A DNA stretch of 64,000 bases from Liolophura sinensis (GCF_032854445.1 NC_088295.1:95599805-95663804); one strand, 5' to 3'; counted from the stretch's first letter, positions 36,801 to 51,800 are shown. The notes: generated by a model from the sequence alone, not told the origin. Translations and numbers: made by a program.

Positions 36801-39800
36801 TAAGTATCTGTTATGGTGGTGTAACAAGATCTGGGATAGTGCTGAGGTCACTGTGATGTGTCTTGTCACGGACTGAGTAATGAAATGGTGTGTTGTGATT
36901 TTCAGGTCGAGTGATAGACTGGAGTATCGATGGTCTGAGGACGGCTTCGGGCGCCAGCTCTGTGTATGATATAGATTACATGTCAGTGTTAGAGGAGGAG
37001 CAGGCATATGCTGAGGCCGCTGAGCAAGCTCAGCAAGCGGGCAGTACGGTCAGTTATTTACACATCTCATGCACATTTAACCTGTATAGATGTGTGTGTG
37101 TTGTGTTGTTTGTGTTACATATAATTAGTACATTTGTGATAAAGTCAGTTCTTATACATATTCCACGATTGCCTATCATTTAACATTGTGCGACCATGAC
37201 GCGTATATGAAGTTCAACAGCACCACAAATTCTCTCTCTGTATATATTTTTGTGCCATTCATATCATAAGAAAATTACTGTAAATGTCCTTTTATTCGCA
37301 TGGTACTAGCATTCGCAGATTTTGCGACAAACACATTTCCGCGAAAATAAGTGCCATCGAATATAAAACCCATGCAAGTAAATTAATAATGTAGCATGCA
37401 TTACAGTTATGAATTCGTTAACAAGCACTACAGTTCTAAAACTTTTTCCAACACGTTAATTAGAAATACCTAATTAGAATGTATTCCGGCTTTCACAAAT
37501 CCAGCTTAATGGATCGTCAGTTAATCTTGCTTTCTTTTAAAGAGGCTTAGCTCCGTCTAAGTATCGCCACGTTGCTATGTTGTTGTTGATTTATTGCCGT
37601 GGTTAAAGACATACAAATCAATAATTTGTACTGGGCGTGTGTACGTGATACCATATACATACAATGAGAGAGGCTGTTTTTTTATCGACTGTACTTGCCT
37701 TCCAGTCAGATCACCTTTCCAACGCGCCCGACACATAACTCTGGGGTTTCCGCACTTCAAATTTTCTTTTCGTCATGATGATTTCTGAGAAATTTACTCA
37801 AATCTGTCACAGTTCACTCAAAGTTTCACTATCACTGCTGATGCATGAGCATTAAACAGTGGGATTTATTTATATCACATTTAATCCTTCGTCGTCTCCC
37901 CGAGTGTGTGATATGAATATTTGCCAACACAGCCGGTAAGGGCTTCTTTTTATAAAGATTAACAGTCTTCAAAAGATTAAAAGCTTAGGCGGATTAACTT
38001 CCTTTGTCTGATCAAGTTACTGTATTGTATAGAAATTTTGTCACATGTTACAGGTACAAAGAAGTTTAAATGATAACATTGTTACTTGAATGCTTGAGTT
38101 GTTTTATTACTTGACGTTTCTGTATTGAAGTTTGATTTTCATTTATCAGTGGTCCAGTAATTCTGTTAAGATCCGCGAAAGTGTCTTCCTACCAAATCCG
38201 CGAAAGTTTATGCCCCCGAATAAAAAGGCATTTACAGTACTTTACTACCTTAAAGTTTTGTGTAAAGTTTTATATTCCGCATCTGAAATTTGCTTCCTAG
38301 TTGATACTTGTTCACGCTTCACCGCCACGCATGAGCCTATATTTAGTCAGTTACCTATAGCTATGTATAAATGCTTCTTGTTCACCATCCATCATAGCAA
38401 GTTATTATAGATTTAATTTTAATCTGCATCTTATGTATGACACTTTTAGCAGAATAGTACATTAAAATGATGAAGGAATGTGTACATATACTCGTGATTT
38501 TGGTTCATTCTTACAATGCAAAACAGGACGGAAAAGAAGACAGTGTAGAAGAGGGAGAAAAGCCAGCAGTTGATGTTGAGGTAGAAGGGGAAACAAGTGC
38601 TCCAGGCGTAGACACAGAGCGTGGAGGGGACAATTCTGTGGTTTCAGGTACATTGGTAAACATTCATGTTGGAGATTTTTGGAGTTTTTGTGTATATCAT
38701 AGTTGGAACTGTAGCTGCTATGTGTAGGCTATGTTTGACACTGAAATATAGATTTATACAGGGCCTAGTCTATCATCAGGACAATAGTTCTCTGTTGTTG
38801 TTTGTAATTTAGAGAGCAATTGTCGAGGTACATGTACATGTAAGCTTTTTCAACGCATAATGGATATGTGTACATTTCAGTGTTTCCCAGTATGCTTATA
38901 TGGAATGATTCAAGCAAAAACTGCAGTGTGTGTTCACTGCGATCAAGATAAAATATTGTCTCTGATAAATACGTATGTCTACCAACAGTGTCTGAAGATC
39001 ATCCAATGGCTGGCTCTGAAAGTGGCCACCTTGAGGCTCCCTTGGATAAGATCCAGGAAGAGGGCACTGAGGATGGGTCTGTGTCTCAAGCACTGACAGA
39101 AAGCTCCAGCCCAATGATAACAACCTTACAGTACAACCAGTATATCCGCAGTCTGGTTAAACTGCTGGTAGGGGAGAAAACCCTGGACACCTGGATAACG
39201 CAAGGTACACCTGCACCAACATGTGGTGTGAAGAAAAGCCTAAATATCAGCGGGATACATGTAGTCTGCTATATTACATTATGCACAAGTAGTATGAATG
39301 AATGAATGATTATGGCGTAACGCCACATCGGCAATATTTCAGCCATATCGTGGCGAGAACAAAGCGAAAACACGAGACACAAGTAGCATGAATGTAATGC
39401 GATATAACACAGGATGTGCATGTTAGGTTTTGTTTTTGTGAATCAAGTGGTATGCATGAATGTAGAGCTGAACAAGCTACCTGTGAAAACATGCGTTTGA
39501 TCAAATGGTAAACATGTATGTGTGGCTAAACCAAAGAGATCAGGTGTGGCTATGTTGATGTCATAATGTGTGTGTTGTAGACTTCGGCCCACGGCAGATG
39601 GAAAATGCAGCCATGCTGTGCTCCTCCTGGCAGAGACCCCCAATGTTGATAGACCCTAATGGGGATGGAATCCGATGGCTGACTGTCCTCCATCACTCGG
39701 CCAGGAACAGCAAGTTGGTCATTCTGGACATGGAACACAGGTGAGCTGGGCGCAGCAACTCAGGGCAACATTGCTCACTATCTCCTTGATGCGTGCCACA

Positions 39801-42800
39801 TTGTGTACTTCATTGTGTAATTCTAGTGTAGCATTCTCTGTTGTTCTGAGTCATTTCTCTATCTTTCTTTGTCATTTCTCTATCGTTCTGTGTCATTTTT
39901 CTATTGTTCTTTGTCATTTCTCTACTGTTGTCAGTCACTTCTCTATTGTTCTCGGTCATTTTCTATTGTTCTCTGTCGGTTTTCTACTGTTCTCTGTCAT
40001 TTCTCTATTTATGTAATAACAGACATCCTGAATGGGACATGAAAGCTTTATTGTAAAAGTAATCATGCATTTCATATTTCAAACAGGAGAAATGGTGTAC
40101 TCGAGGTGCACAGGGTATGAAAGGGACAAGTAGTAGAAGGTGCAGTATAGGTGCAAATGATCCAAATGGGATGGTTAGTAGAAGATGCATTATAGGTGCA
40201 CATGGTATGAAAGCGACAATTAGTAGAAGGTGCAGTATAGGTGCACATGGTCTATATGGGATGGTTAGTAGAAGATGCATTATAGGTGCACATGGTCCAT
40301 ATGGGATGGTTAGTAGAATGTGCATCATAGGTGCACAGGGTATGTAAGGGACAATTAGTAGAAGGTGCAGTATAAATGCACATGTTGCTTAAGGAACACT
40401 TAGTACATGTAGGTGCACAGTGGTACATGGTCCTGAGGGGATGCACATTGATACTAAATTCTAATGTTTGCATACCAATTACCAGACTTGGTGACTGAAG
40501 AATGTTATGCCTTGCCTGATGAGGCACGATATTAGGCCCATTAACCACCTAAAATACACTAGGTGCCTTGAAGGAGCATGGGGTTGGATGGTGGGCCTGC
40601 GTTCACTGAGAGCTGAGCTGGCTGACTGATTCATGTCCTGGCAAAGATTGCATACTGATAAGCCTAGGATCTCCTGATTGGACAACTGTGTAACATCTTC
40701 TGCGATTGGCTTTGTGAAATATATTTTGATTGGACATCGATTCTGAAATGAAGCCATTTCCTTGGCTGAAAAGGCAGCCTTTTGATTGGACTAGATTCAG
40801 AACTTTCTGACATTATAAATAACATCCCTTGAATTTCATTTGTTCTTCATCATGTGTTAACTGTTTTTATTTATCTCTACTGTTCTCAGTTGTTTGTCTA
40901 CTGTTCTCAGTCATTTCTCTACTTTATCAGTCATTTCCCCATTGTTACCTGGTCATTTCTCTATTGTTTCCTGGTCATTTCTCCATTTTTCTCCATTATT
41001 TCTTTATTGTTCTCAGTCATTTCTCCGGCTTTCTTCATCCTTGCCTGTTTCCCTTGGGAAAAGTTTCTGTTCCAAGCATTAAGTGAATAGAGATTAAGTC
41101 CTCATTTCATTTTGCTTTTTGTGTTTGTTCTGGGGAATCAACATCTAGGTGGTAAGTATGGCTATCTTTTTTTTGACTGACCTGTTTACTAAGATTATAG
41201 GAGATCTTACTCTGTAGACGATGTAGCAATTTAGTACAAAATTAACCAAAGAGTAAACCTGTGCTGCATCAGACAAGCAAGTTATGTACTTGATGGGTTG
41301 ATAGTGGGAATATTAGATCTGTGTCATCTTAACTCTGCCTCAACACTCTGCCACAGTAGATCTGTGTCATCTTAACTCTTCCTCAGCACTCTGCCACATG
41401 AGATCTGTGTCAGCCTCAACACTCTGTCACATACCGCTGACATTGATATTAACAAATATGGATTCTGCTGGGAAAATGAGAAACTGATCTTTGCTGTAAC
41501 ATGTATTGATAAATCTGACCATGACATCTACTCATGCCATGTGTATGTTAAAATTTACCCTTTGAAATGAGATAGTATAAGATAACCCTCTGATATCATG
41601 TAGTATAAGATCACCATCTGATATGTAGTTTATGATTACCATGTGATAACAGGTAGTACAAGATTACCCTCTGATATCATGTAGTATAAGATCACCATCT
41701 GATATGTAGTATATGATTACCATGTGATAACAGGTAGTACAAGATCACCCTCTGATATCATGTAGTATAAGATCACCATCTGATATGTAGTGTATAATTA
41801 CCATGTGATAACAGGTAGTACAAGATCACCCTCTGATATCATGTAGTATAAGATCACCATCTGATATGTAGTATATAATTACCATGTGATAACAGGTAGT
41901 ACAAGATTACCCTCTGATATCATGCAGTATAAGATCACCATCTGATATGTAGTATATAATTACCATGTGATAACAGGTAGTACAAGATTACCATCTGATA
42001 TCATGTAGTATAAGATCACCATCTGATATGTAGTATATAATTACCATGTGATAACAGGTAGTACAAGATTACCCTCTGATATCATGCAGTATAAGATCAC
42101 CATCTGATATGTAGTATATAATTACCATGTGATAACAGGTAGTACAAGATTACCATCTGATATCATGCAGCATAAGATTACCCATCTGAAATCGTGTACT
42201 GGTAGTATTGTTTTAGATTTTAATTTTTTTATGAAATAAACAAAGAAATAGTACATGCTGTGTAGTTATTGAAGAAAGAGTCTTCAAACCTGTGTTTCTT
42301 CATGTAACCTGAGCCATTGCAAACCACAGGAACGAGTGTAACATAGACATGAGCATAATGGGAGCCGGTGGTATAATACAGTGTATACCCATGTTTGTAT
42401 ATACACATTACTGATCAGTCAAATAACAGAGGCAAAGCCAACTTACAAGTGGGCTCAAAAGAAACAATATTTCTTTGTAATTGATACTCTTCTGATTTAA
42501 GGTAAAGAGAAACATTTTTATCTTTATTCTTCTTTTAATTTACTTTTTTGCATCATTTAGAAAAGAATAGTTCGAGACATTAAATTTATTCTTTATTTTC
42601 TGCATTATTTTTTATCTTAATAGTATAATTGGGCCTGTAAATTGTACTATCAAACCACTTCTTCATATTATACTTTTCTAAGCATTAATGAAGTGGTAGA
42701 CATGCCATATGAGGTACGATAGTTAAGAAAAGACTTAATATCAGAAGTGCCCTGAGTTCCGTACTGTTTTAAGCTGACACAAAGCTCATCTGGCATCACT

Positions 42801-45800
42801 GGGCTATCATTAAAAATCTCTCATCCCTTCCGCTGTATAGTGAACATGTACATGTACTTAGGTTTATTAAATGTAATTGGTTTTCGCCCTGCAGGACCGA
42901 CCCACATGTACTGATGACTGTAGAGAAAGCCATCCTGAGAGGTAAACATTTGCTCCTGAAGAACTGTGAGGAAAAGATAGATAATGTGATATCTCCGCTG
43001 ATCCACCACAGTACCACTGCTGAGGAGCATGAAGAGCATGGAGGTAAGCTTGTGTGATGTAGGGCCTTGTCCAGGCCACAGGAGGTACGCCTGTGTGATG
43101 GAGGGCCTTGCACATGCCACAGGAGGTACGCCTGAGTGATGGAGGGCCTTGTACAGGCCACAGGAGGTACGCCTGTGTGATGAAGGGCCTTATACAGGCC
43201 ACAGGAGGTACGCCTGTGTGATGAAGTGCCTTGTACAGGCCACAGGAAGTACGCCTGTGTGATAGAGCCTTGCACATGCCACAGGAGGTACGCCTGTCTG
43301 ATGGCGGGCCTTGTACAGGCAACAGGAGGTATGCCCGTGTGATGAAGGGCCTTGTACAGGTCACAGGCGGTACACTTGTGTGATGAAGGGCCTTGTACAG
43401 GCCACAGGAGGTACACCTGTGTGACAAGAGGCCGTGCACACACCACAGGAGGTATACCTGTGTGATGAAGGGCCTTGTACAGGCCACAGGAGGTACCCCT
43501 GTGTGATGTAGGGCCTTCTACAGGCCACAGGAGATATGGCTATGTGATGTAGGGCCTTGAACAGCCCACAGGAGGTACACTTGTGCAATGTAGAGCCTTG
43601 TACAGGCCACAAGAGGTACACAAGTGTGATATAGGACCTCGTACAAGCCACAGGAGGTACGTCTGGGTGATGAAGGGCCTAGTGCAAGCCACAGGAGATG
43701 CACTTACATGTATGTTGTGTGAGGTACACTCATGTGTGCTGCAATGCACTCAAGTGTGGTGAGAGCCTTGCACATGGTTACAACATTCACTGTGCAAGTC
43801 ACAACACTGTCAAATTGTTCTCTGTAGGTTATCTGGTGGCTATGTTTGAGACATTCACTATGCAAGTCACAACACTGTCAAATTGTTCCCTGTAGGTTAT
43901 CATGTGCTACGTTTGAGGCATTCACTGTGCAAGTCACAACACTGTCAAATTGTTCCCTGTAGGTTATCATGTGCTACGTTTGAGGCATTCACTGTGCAAG
44001 TCACAACACTGTCAAATTGTTCCCTGTAGGTTATCTGGTGTCTATGTTTGAGACATTCACTATGCAAGTCACAACACTGTCAAATTGTTCCCTGTAGGTT
44101 ATCATGTGCTACGTTTGAGGCATTCACTGTGCAAGTCACAACACTGTCAAATTGTTCCCTGTAGGTTATCTGGTGTCTATGTTTGAGACATTCACTATGC
44201 AAGTCACAACACTGTCAAATTGTTCCCTGTAAGTTATCAGGTGGCTACGTTTGAGGCATTCACTGTGCAAGTCACAACACTGTCAAATTGTTCCCTGTAG
44301 GTTATCTGGTGTCTATGTTTGAGGCATTCACTGTGCAAGTCACAACACTGTCAAATTGTTCCCTGTAGGTTATCAGGTGGCTATGTTTGAGACATTCACT
44401 GTGCAAGTCACAACACTGTCAAATTGTTCCCTGTAGGTTATCTGGTGTCTATGTTTGAGGCATTTACTGTGCAAGTCACAACACTGTCAAATTGTTCCCT
44501 GTAGGTTATCATGTGCTACGTTTGAGGCATTCACTGTGCAAGTCACAACACTGTCAAATTGTTCTCTGTAGGCTATCGGGTGGCTGTGTTTGAGACATTC
44601 ACTGTGCAAGTCACAACACTGTCAATTTGTTCTCTGTAGGTTATCAGGTGGCTATGTTTGAAGCATTCACTGTGCAAGTCACAACACTGTCAAATTGTTC
44701 TCTGTAGGCTATCGGGTGGCTGTGTTTGAGACATTCACTGTGCAAGTCACAAGACTGTCAAATTGCTCTCTGCATGTTATCAGTTGGCTATGTTTGAGGC
44801 ATTCACTGTGCAAGTTGCACCACTGTCAAATTGTTCCCTATGGGTTATCAGGTGGCTGTGTTGTAGACATTCAATGTGCAAGTCACAACACTGTCAAATT
44901 GCTCTCTGCATGTTATCAGTTGGCTATGTTTGAGGCATTCACTGTGCAAGTCACAACACTGTCAAATTGTTCCCTATGGGTTATCAGGTGGCTGTGTTGT
45001 AGACATTCAATGTGCAAGTCACAACACTGTCAAATTGCTCTCTGCATGTTATCAGGTGGCTGTGTTGTGGACATTCACTGTGCAAGTCACAACACTGTCA
45101 AATTGTTCCCTATGGGTTATCAGGTGGCTGTGTTGTAGACATTCATTGTGCAAGTCACAACACTGTCAAATTGTTCTCTGTAGGCAATCGGGTGGCTATG
45201 TTTAAGACATTCACTGTGCAAGTCACAACACTGTCAAATTGTTCCCTGTAGGCTGTCAGGTGACTATGTTTGAGACATTCACTGTGCAAGTCACAACACT
45301 GTCAAATTGTTCCCTGTAGGCTATCAAGTGGCTATGTTTGAGACATACACTGTGCAAGTCACAACACTGTCAAATTGTTCCCTGTAGGTTATCAGGTGTC
45401 TATATTTAAGACATTCACTGTGCAAGTCACAACATTGTCAAATTGTTCCCTATGGGTTATCTGGCAGCTACGTTTAAGGCATTCACTGTGCAAGTCACAA
45501 CACTGTCAAATTGTTCCCTGTAGGTTATCAGTTGGCTATGTTTGAGGCATTCACTGTGCAAGTCACACCACTGTCAAATTGTTTACCTATAGGTTATCAG
45601 GTGTCTATGTTCGCTATAAACTGAGTAACCGTCAGTTTCTTTTGTTGCCAGAGCCACGGATGATTCGTTTCTGTGAGCGTCGTGTGCTGTGTCACCCCAG
45701 CTTCCGCCTGTACATGTCCACCACCCTGGCCAAGCCTCGCTTCAACCCGGAGATTGCCAGCACCACCTCCCTCATCAACTACGGTGTCTCTCATGATACC

Positions 45801-48800
45801 CTCATAGAGGACATCCTCACCAGAGCCTTTGCCCTTATATGGTATCTGGCATATTTAATTGTTACAGTCTATCACAGAGACTCTATAGCACTGTTGCCTA
45901 TTATTTATGGAAAATAAAAAAAATAAACTATTATGACCTTTTATGTCGTCTTAGGCTACATTTGGTAGACATGTACAAAGGTTTTGGTGTATTATGCTTG
46001 TGACGACATCCAGATAACATTATCACATATACATTTAATACATTATCAGCTGGTTTAGTAATTAAATTTTGTTTTACTGGTTCAAAAGAATAACTTGACA
46101 TGAATATTTTGATACTGTAAGCTACTTTCATATGAACTCCAGGCTTTGTTCACTGATTTGCTTGCATACCTCTTGATCCTCTAAATCCAGATAGTGAAGT
46201 AGTTACTTTTCATTGCAAGTAATTTTCTATGATGAAATACAGATGTACATGTAGACAAAGTGTTTGTATTCTGCGAGCAAACCCACATGATATTGTCCTC
46301 AGTCCTGTATTTTGTGAGCTAAACTGTGTGATATCGTCCTCAGTCCTGTATTCTGTGAGCTGACCCATATGATATTGTCCTCAGCCCTGTATTCTGTGAG
46401 CTAAACTGTGTGATATCGTCCTCAGTCCTGTATTCTGTGAGCTTACCCACATGATATTGTCCTCAGCCCTGTATTCTGTGAGCTACCCCATATGATATTG
46501 TCCTCAGCCCTGTATTCTGTGAGCTAAGCTGTATGATATCGCCCTCAGCCCTGTATTCTGTGAGCTGACCCATATGATATTGTCCTCAGCCCTGTATTCT
46601 GTGAGATAACCCACATGATATTGTCCTCAGCCCTGTATTTTGTGAGCTAACCCACATGATATTGTCCTCAGCCCTGTATTCTGTGAGATAACCCACATGA
46701 TATTGTCCTCAGCCCTGTATTTTGTGAGCTAACCCATATGATATTGTCCTCAGCCCTGTATTTTGTGAGCTAACCCATATGATATTGTCCTCAGCCCTGT
46801 ATTTTGTGAGCTAACCCACATGATATTGTCCTCAGCCCTGTATTCTGTGAGATAACCCACATGATATTGTCCTCAGCCCTGTATTCTGTGAGATAACCCA
46901 CATGATATTGTCCTCAGCCCTGTATTTTGTGAGCTAACCCATATGATATTGTCCTCAGCCCTGTATTTTGTGAGCTAACCCACATGATATTGTCCTCAGC
47001 CCTGTATTCTGTGAGCTACCCCATATGATATTGTCCTCAGCCCTGTATTCTGTGAGCTGACCCATATGATATTGTCCTCAGCCCTGTATTCTGTGAGCTG
47101 ACCCATATGATATTGTCCTCAGCCCTGTATTCTGTGAGCTGACCCATATGATATTGTCCTCAGCCCTGTATTTTGTGAGCTAAGCTGTATGATATCGCCC
47201 TCAGCCCTGTATTCTGTGAGCTGACCCATATGATATTGTCCTCAGCCCTGTATTTTGTGAGCTAACCCACATGATATTGTCCTCAGCCCTGTATTCTGTG
47301 AGCTACCCCATATGATATTGTCCTCAGCCCTGTATTCTGTGAGCTGACCCATATGATATTGTCCTCAGCCCTGTATTCTGTGAGCTAACCCATATGATAT
47401 TGTCCTCAGCCCTGTATTTTGTGAGCTAAGCTGTATGATATCGCCCTCAGCCCTGTATTCTGTGAGCTGACCCATATGATATTGTCCTCAGCCCTGTATT
47501 TTGTGAGCTAACCCATATGATATTGTCCTCAGCCCTGTATTCCACGAGCTAACGCACATGGTATTGTCCTCAGCCCTGTATTCCGCGAGCTGACCCATAT
47601 AATATTGTCCTCAGCCCTGTATTCTGTGAGCTAAGCTGTATGATATCGCCCTCAGCCCTGTATTCTGTGAGCTTACCCATATGATATTGTCCTCAGCCCT
47701 GTATTCTGTGAGCTAAGCTGTATGATATCGTCCTCAGCCCTGTATTCTGTGAGCTAACCCATATGATATTGTCCTCAGCCCTGTATTCTGTGAGCTAAAC
47801 TGTATGATATCGCCCTCAGCCCTGTATTCTGTGAGCTTACCCACATGATATTGTCCTCAGCCCTGTATTCTGTGAGCTAAGCTGTATGATATCGCCCTCA
47901 GCCCTGTATTCTGTGAGCTTACCCATATGATATTGTCCTCAGCCCTGTATTCTGTGAGCTAAACTGTATATCGCCCTCAGCCCTGTATTCTGTGAGCTTA
48001 CCCACATGATATTGTCCTCAGCCCTGTATTCTGTGAGCTAAGCTGTATGATATCGCCCTCAGCCCTGTATTCTGTGAGCTTACCCACATGATATTGTCCT
48101 CAGCCCTGTATTCTGTGAGCTAAGCTGTATGATATCGCCCTCAGCCCTGTATTCTGTGAGCTTACCCATATGATATTGTCCTCAGCCCTGTATTCTGTGA
48201 GCTAAACTGTATGATATCGCCCTCAGCCCTGTATTCTGTGAGCTTACCCATATGATATTGTCCTCAGCCCTGTATTCTGTGAGATAACCCACATGATATT
48301 GTCCTCAGCCCTGTATTCTGTGAGCTAACCCACATGATATTGTCCTCAGCCCTGTATTCTGTGAGCTAAGCTGTATGATATCGTCCTCAGCCCTGTATTC
48401 TGTGAGCTGACCCATATGATACTGTCCTCAGCCCAGTATTCTGTTAGCTATCTCATATGATGCTGTCCTCAGCCCTGTATTCTTTTAGCTAACCCATTTG
48501 ATATTGTCCTCAGCCCTGCGCTGTATCAGGAGAGACGACTGGCACTGAACAACATCCAGCTGCAGAGGTCTACGCTGTTTAGGATCGCAGAGATGACAAA
48601 GAACAAGGTCATGTCCATGGACCAGACTAAGTCTCTCAGTCGCGGAGGCCATGAGCTACAGCTTATCACAGATATCAGGAACACCAAAGTTGATGTAAGA
48701 CTTAGTTTGTTATCACAGATATCAGGAAAACTAAAGTTGATGTAAGGCTTAGCTCATTGTCACAGATGTCAGGAACACCAAAGTTGATGTAAGGCTGAGC

Positions 48801-51800
48801 TCATTATCACAGATATTAGGAACACCAAAGTTGATGTAAGAATGAGCTCATCATCACAGATGTCGGAACACCAAAGTTTATGTAAGGCTCAGCTGATTAT
48901 CACAGAGGTCAGAAACACCAAAGTTAATATAAGGCTAAGCTCATTATCACAGATGTTAGAAACACCAAAGCTCATGTAAGGCTGAACTCATTATCTCAGA
49001 TATCAGGAACACTAAAGTTGATGTAAGGCTCAGCTGATTATCACAGATGTCAGAAACACCAAAGTTGATGTAAGGCTAAGCTCATTATCACAGATATCAG
49101 GAACATTAAAGTTGATGTAAGGCTTAGTTCATTGTCACAGATATCAGGAACACTAAAGTTGATGTAAGGCTTAGTTCATTGTCACAGATATCAGGAACAC
49201 TAAAGTTGATGTAAGGCTGAGCTCATTATCACAGATTTCAGGAACACTAAAGTTGATGTAAGACTTAGTTCATTGTCACAGATGTAAGAAACACCAAAGT
49301 TGAAGTAAGGCGGAGCTCATTGTCACAGATATCAGGAACACTAAAGTTGATGTAAGGCTTAGTTCATTGTCACAGATATCAGGAACACTAAAGTTGTTGT
49401 AAGGCTGAGCTCATTATCACAGATTTCAGGAACACTAAAGTTGATGTAAGGCTTAGTTCATTGTCACAGATGTCAGGAACACCAGTGTTGTTGTAAGGCT
49501 TAGTTCATTATCACAGATGTCAGGAACACCAAAGTTAATATAAGGCTAAGCTCATTGTCACAGATATCAGGAACACCAAAGCTCATGTAAGGCTGAACTC
49601 ATTATCTCAGATATCAGGAACACCAAAGTTTATGTAAGGCTCAGCTGATTATCACAGATTTCAGGAACACTAAAGTTGATGTAAGGCTTAGTTCATTGTC
49701 ACAGATATCAGGAACACTAAAGTTGATGTAAGGCTGAGCTCATTATCACAGATTTCAGGAACACTAAAGTTGATGTAAGGCTTAGTTCATTATCACAGAT
49801 ATCAGGAACACTAAAGTTGATGTAAGGCTGAGCTCATTGTCACAGATATCAGGAGCACTAAAGTTGATGTAAGGCTGAGCTCATTATCACAGATTTCAGG
49901 AACACTAAAGTTGATGTAAGGCTTAGTTCATTATCACAGATTTCAGGAACACTAAAGTTGATGTAAGGCTTAGTTCATTATCACAGATATCAGGAGATGT
50001 AAGGCTGAGCTCATTGTCACAGATATTAGGAATACCAAAGTTGATGTAAGAATGAGCTCATTGTCACAGATATTAGGAATACCAAAGTTGATGTAAGAAT
50101 GAGCTCATCATCACAGATGTCAGGAACACTAAAGTTGATGTAAGGCTGAGCTCATTGTCACAGATATTAGGAATACCAAAGTTGATGTAAGAATGAGCTC
50201 ATTGTCACAGATATTAGGAATACCAAAGTTGATGTAAGAATGAGCTCATTGTCACAGATATTAGGAATACCAAAGTTGATGTAAGAATGAGCTCATTGTC
50301 ACAGATATCAGGAACACTAAAGTTGATGTAAGGCTGAGCTCATTGTCACAGATATTAGGAATACCAAAGTTGATGTAAGAATGAGCTCATTGTCACAGAT
50401 ATCAGGAACACTAAAGTTGATGTAAGGCTGAGCTCATTGTCACAGATATTAGGAATACCAAAGTTGATGTAAGAATGAGCTCATCATCACAGATGTCAGG
50501 AACACTAAAGTTGATGTAAGAATGAGCTCATCATCACAGATTTTAGGAACACCAAAGTTTATGTAAGGCTAAGCTGATTATCACACATGTCAGAAACACC
50601 AACGTTGATGTAAATGTACATGTACTCCATTTGATGTCCAGAGTGCACTGTCTGGCACGACTTCCTCTTTTTCAAAAAAGTAAATTAACCTTGTCTCATG
50701 AATATCTTTGAGTTCTCTGTAATGAGGATGTTATAGTATCATTTCTTAAAAATGATTCAGGATATTGGTGGTTTATGTTATATTCATGAATCAAGTACAA
50801 ATTTAGGACATTTTTCTTTTCAGATTGCTACACGCCTTACAGAGACTAGGCTCATACTACAGGAGCTGGAGATCCTGAGGGATGAGTTGTTCCCCCTGGC
50901 AAGGAGGGCTGCTGTGTTGTATGCCATCTTGCGCAGTATGGCTTGTGTGCATAAAGAGTATCAGTTCTCCCTCAAGTACTTCATCTCTCTGTTTGATGAG
51001 GCTGTTGGTGGAGAACTGCCCACAGACTTCACTGAGTTCCTGGAGATGGCACATGTAAGTCAGACATTGACGCTAAGCCATGCATATATGTGTGTTACTC
51101 TGCAGTGTTACTTTTGCTTCTGTCCTGCCATTTTTGTCTCTTTTTACCCTTGTTTATTTCCATAAATAGAAAACCCCAGAAGACGTCTCTTACAATGGGT
51201 TACCCAATGATTTTGTGTTAGACATACAAATGTCTTGACACGAAACAAAGATCTTCTTGTCTTATGTGACGCAGTCTACAGAAATGATCACAAAGTTATA
51301 AATGATTGACATGTGCTTTGTTGGTGTGTAGAGCACAGAAGAAATCAGCGATGACAGTACCACTGACATTACAGGTGACATCCTCCTCCACAGCAGAGCA
51401 GCCCATGCCCCAGCAGCCAACACAGGTAGACAAAGCAATATACCTATATCATGTGCATTTCAGCAGGAGTTTGTAGTATCATTTCCTAAGCATTTTCTAT
51501 CCTGGTGAATATGCTGTACAGAAACTTATAAATCCGTCGAATGGGATGGTCCTGAGAACATTTTACCAGGTCAGTTTGTTGAGCACATTTTGTGTCCTCC
51601 GTAATTAGTGAAAGTGTGAAGCATCAGGCTTGTGTATAATCTGCCTCTGCATATACTGTCATTCTTGTTTGTCCTGCATAAGCTGTGTGATGATTTGTCT
51701 CCAGGAGGAAGCTCAGCCGATCGAGGGAGCTATGAGGAGGACTTTGAGGAGAGCAGCATCATTAAACAGGACAAACAGGATGGTCAAGAAACCACAGATG

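Noticed and set aside
42796-43749. Minus-strand ORFs (VACTRPFITQ repeats)
   Set aside because: Antisense of the 41-bp array; partly antisense to exon 32.
45593-45600. Exon 33 starting at the upstream TATAG
   Set aside because: With the required phase it reaches a TGA after about ten codons; the next AG (TTATCAG) gives an open, dynein-like frame.
46265-48525. CRISPR-like regular repeats
   Set aside because: No unique spacers; units are head-to-tail copies in a metazoan intron.
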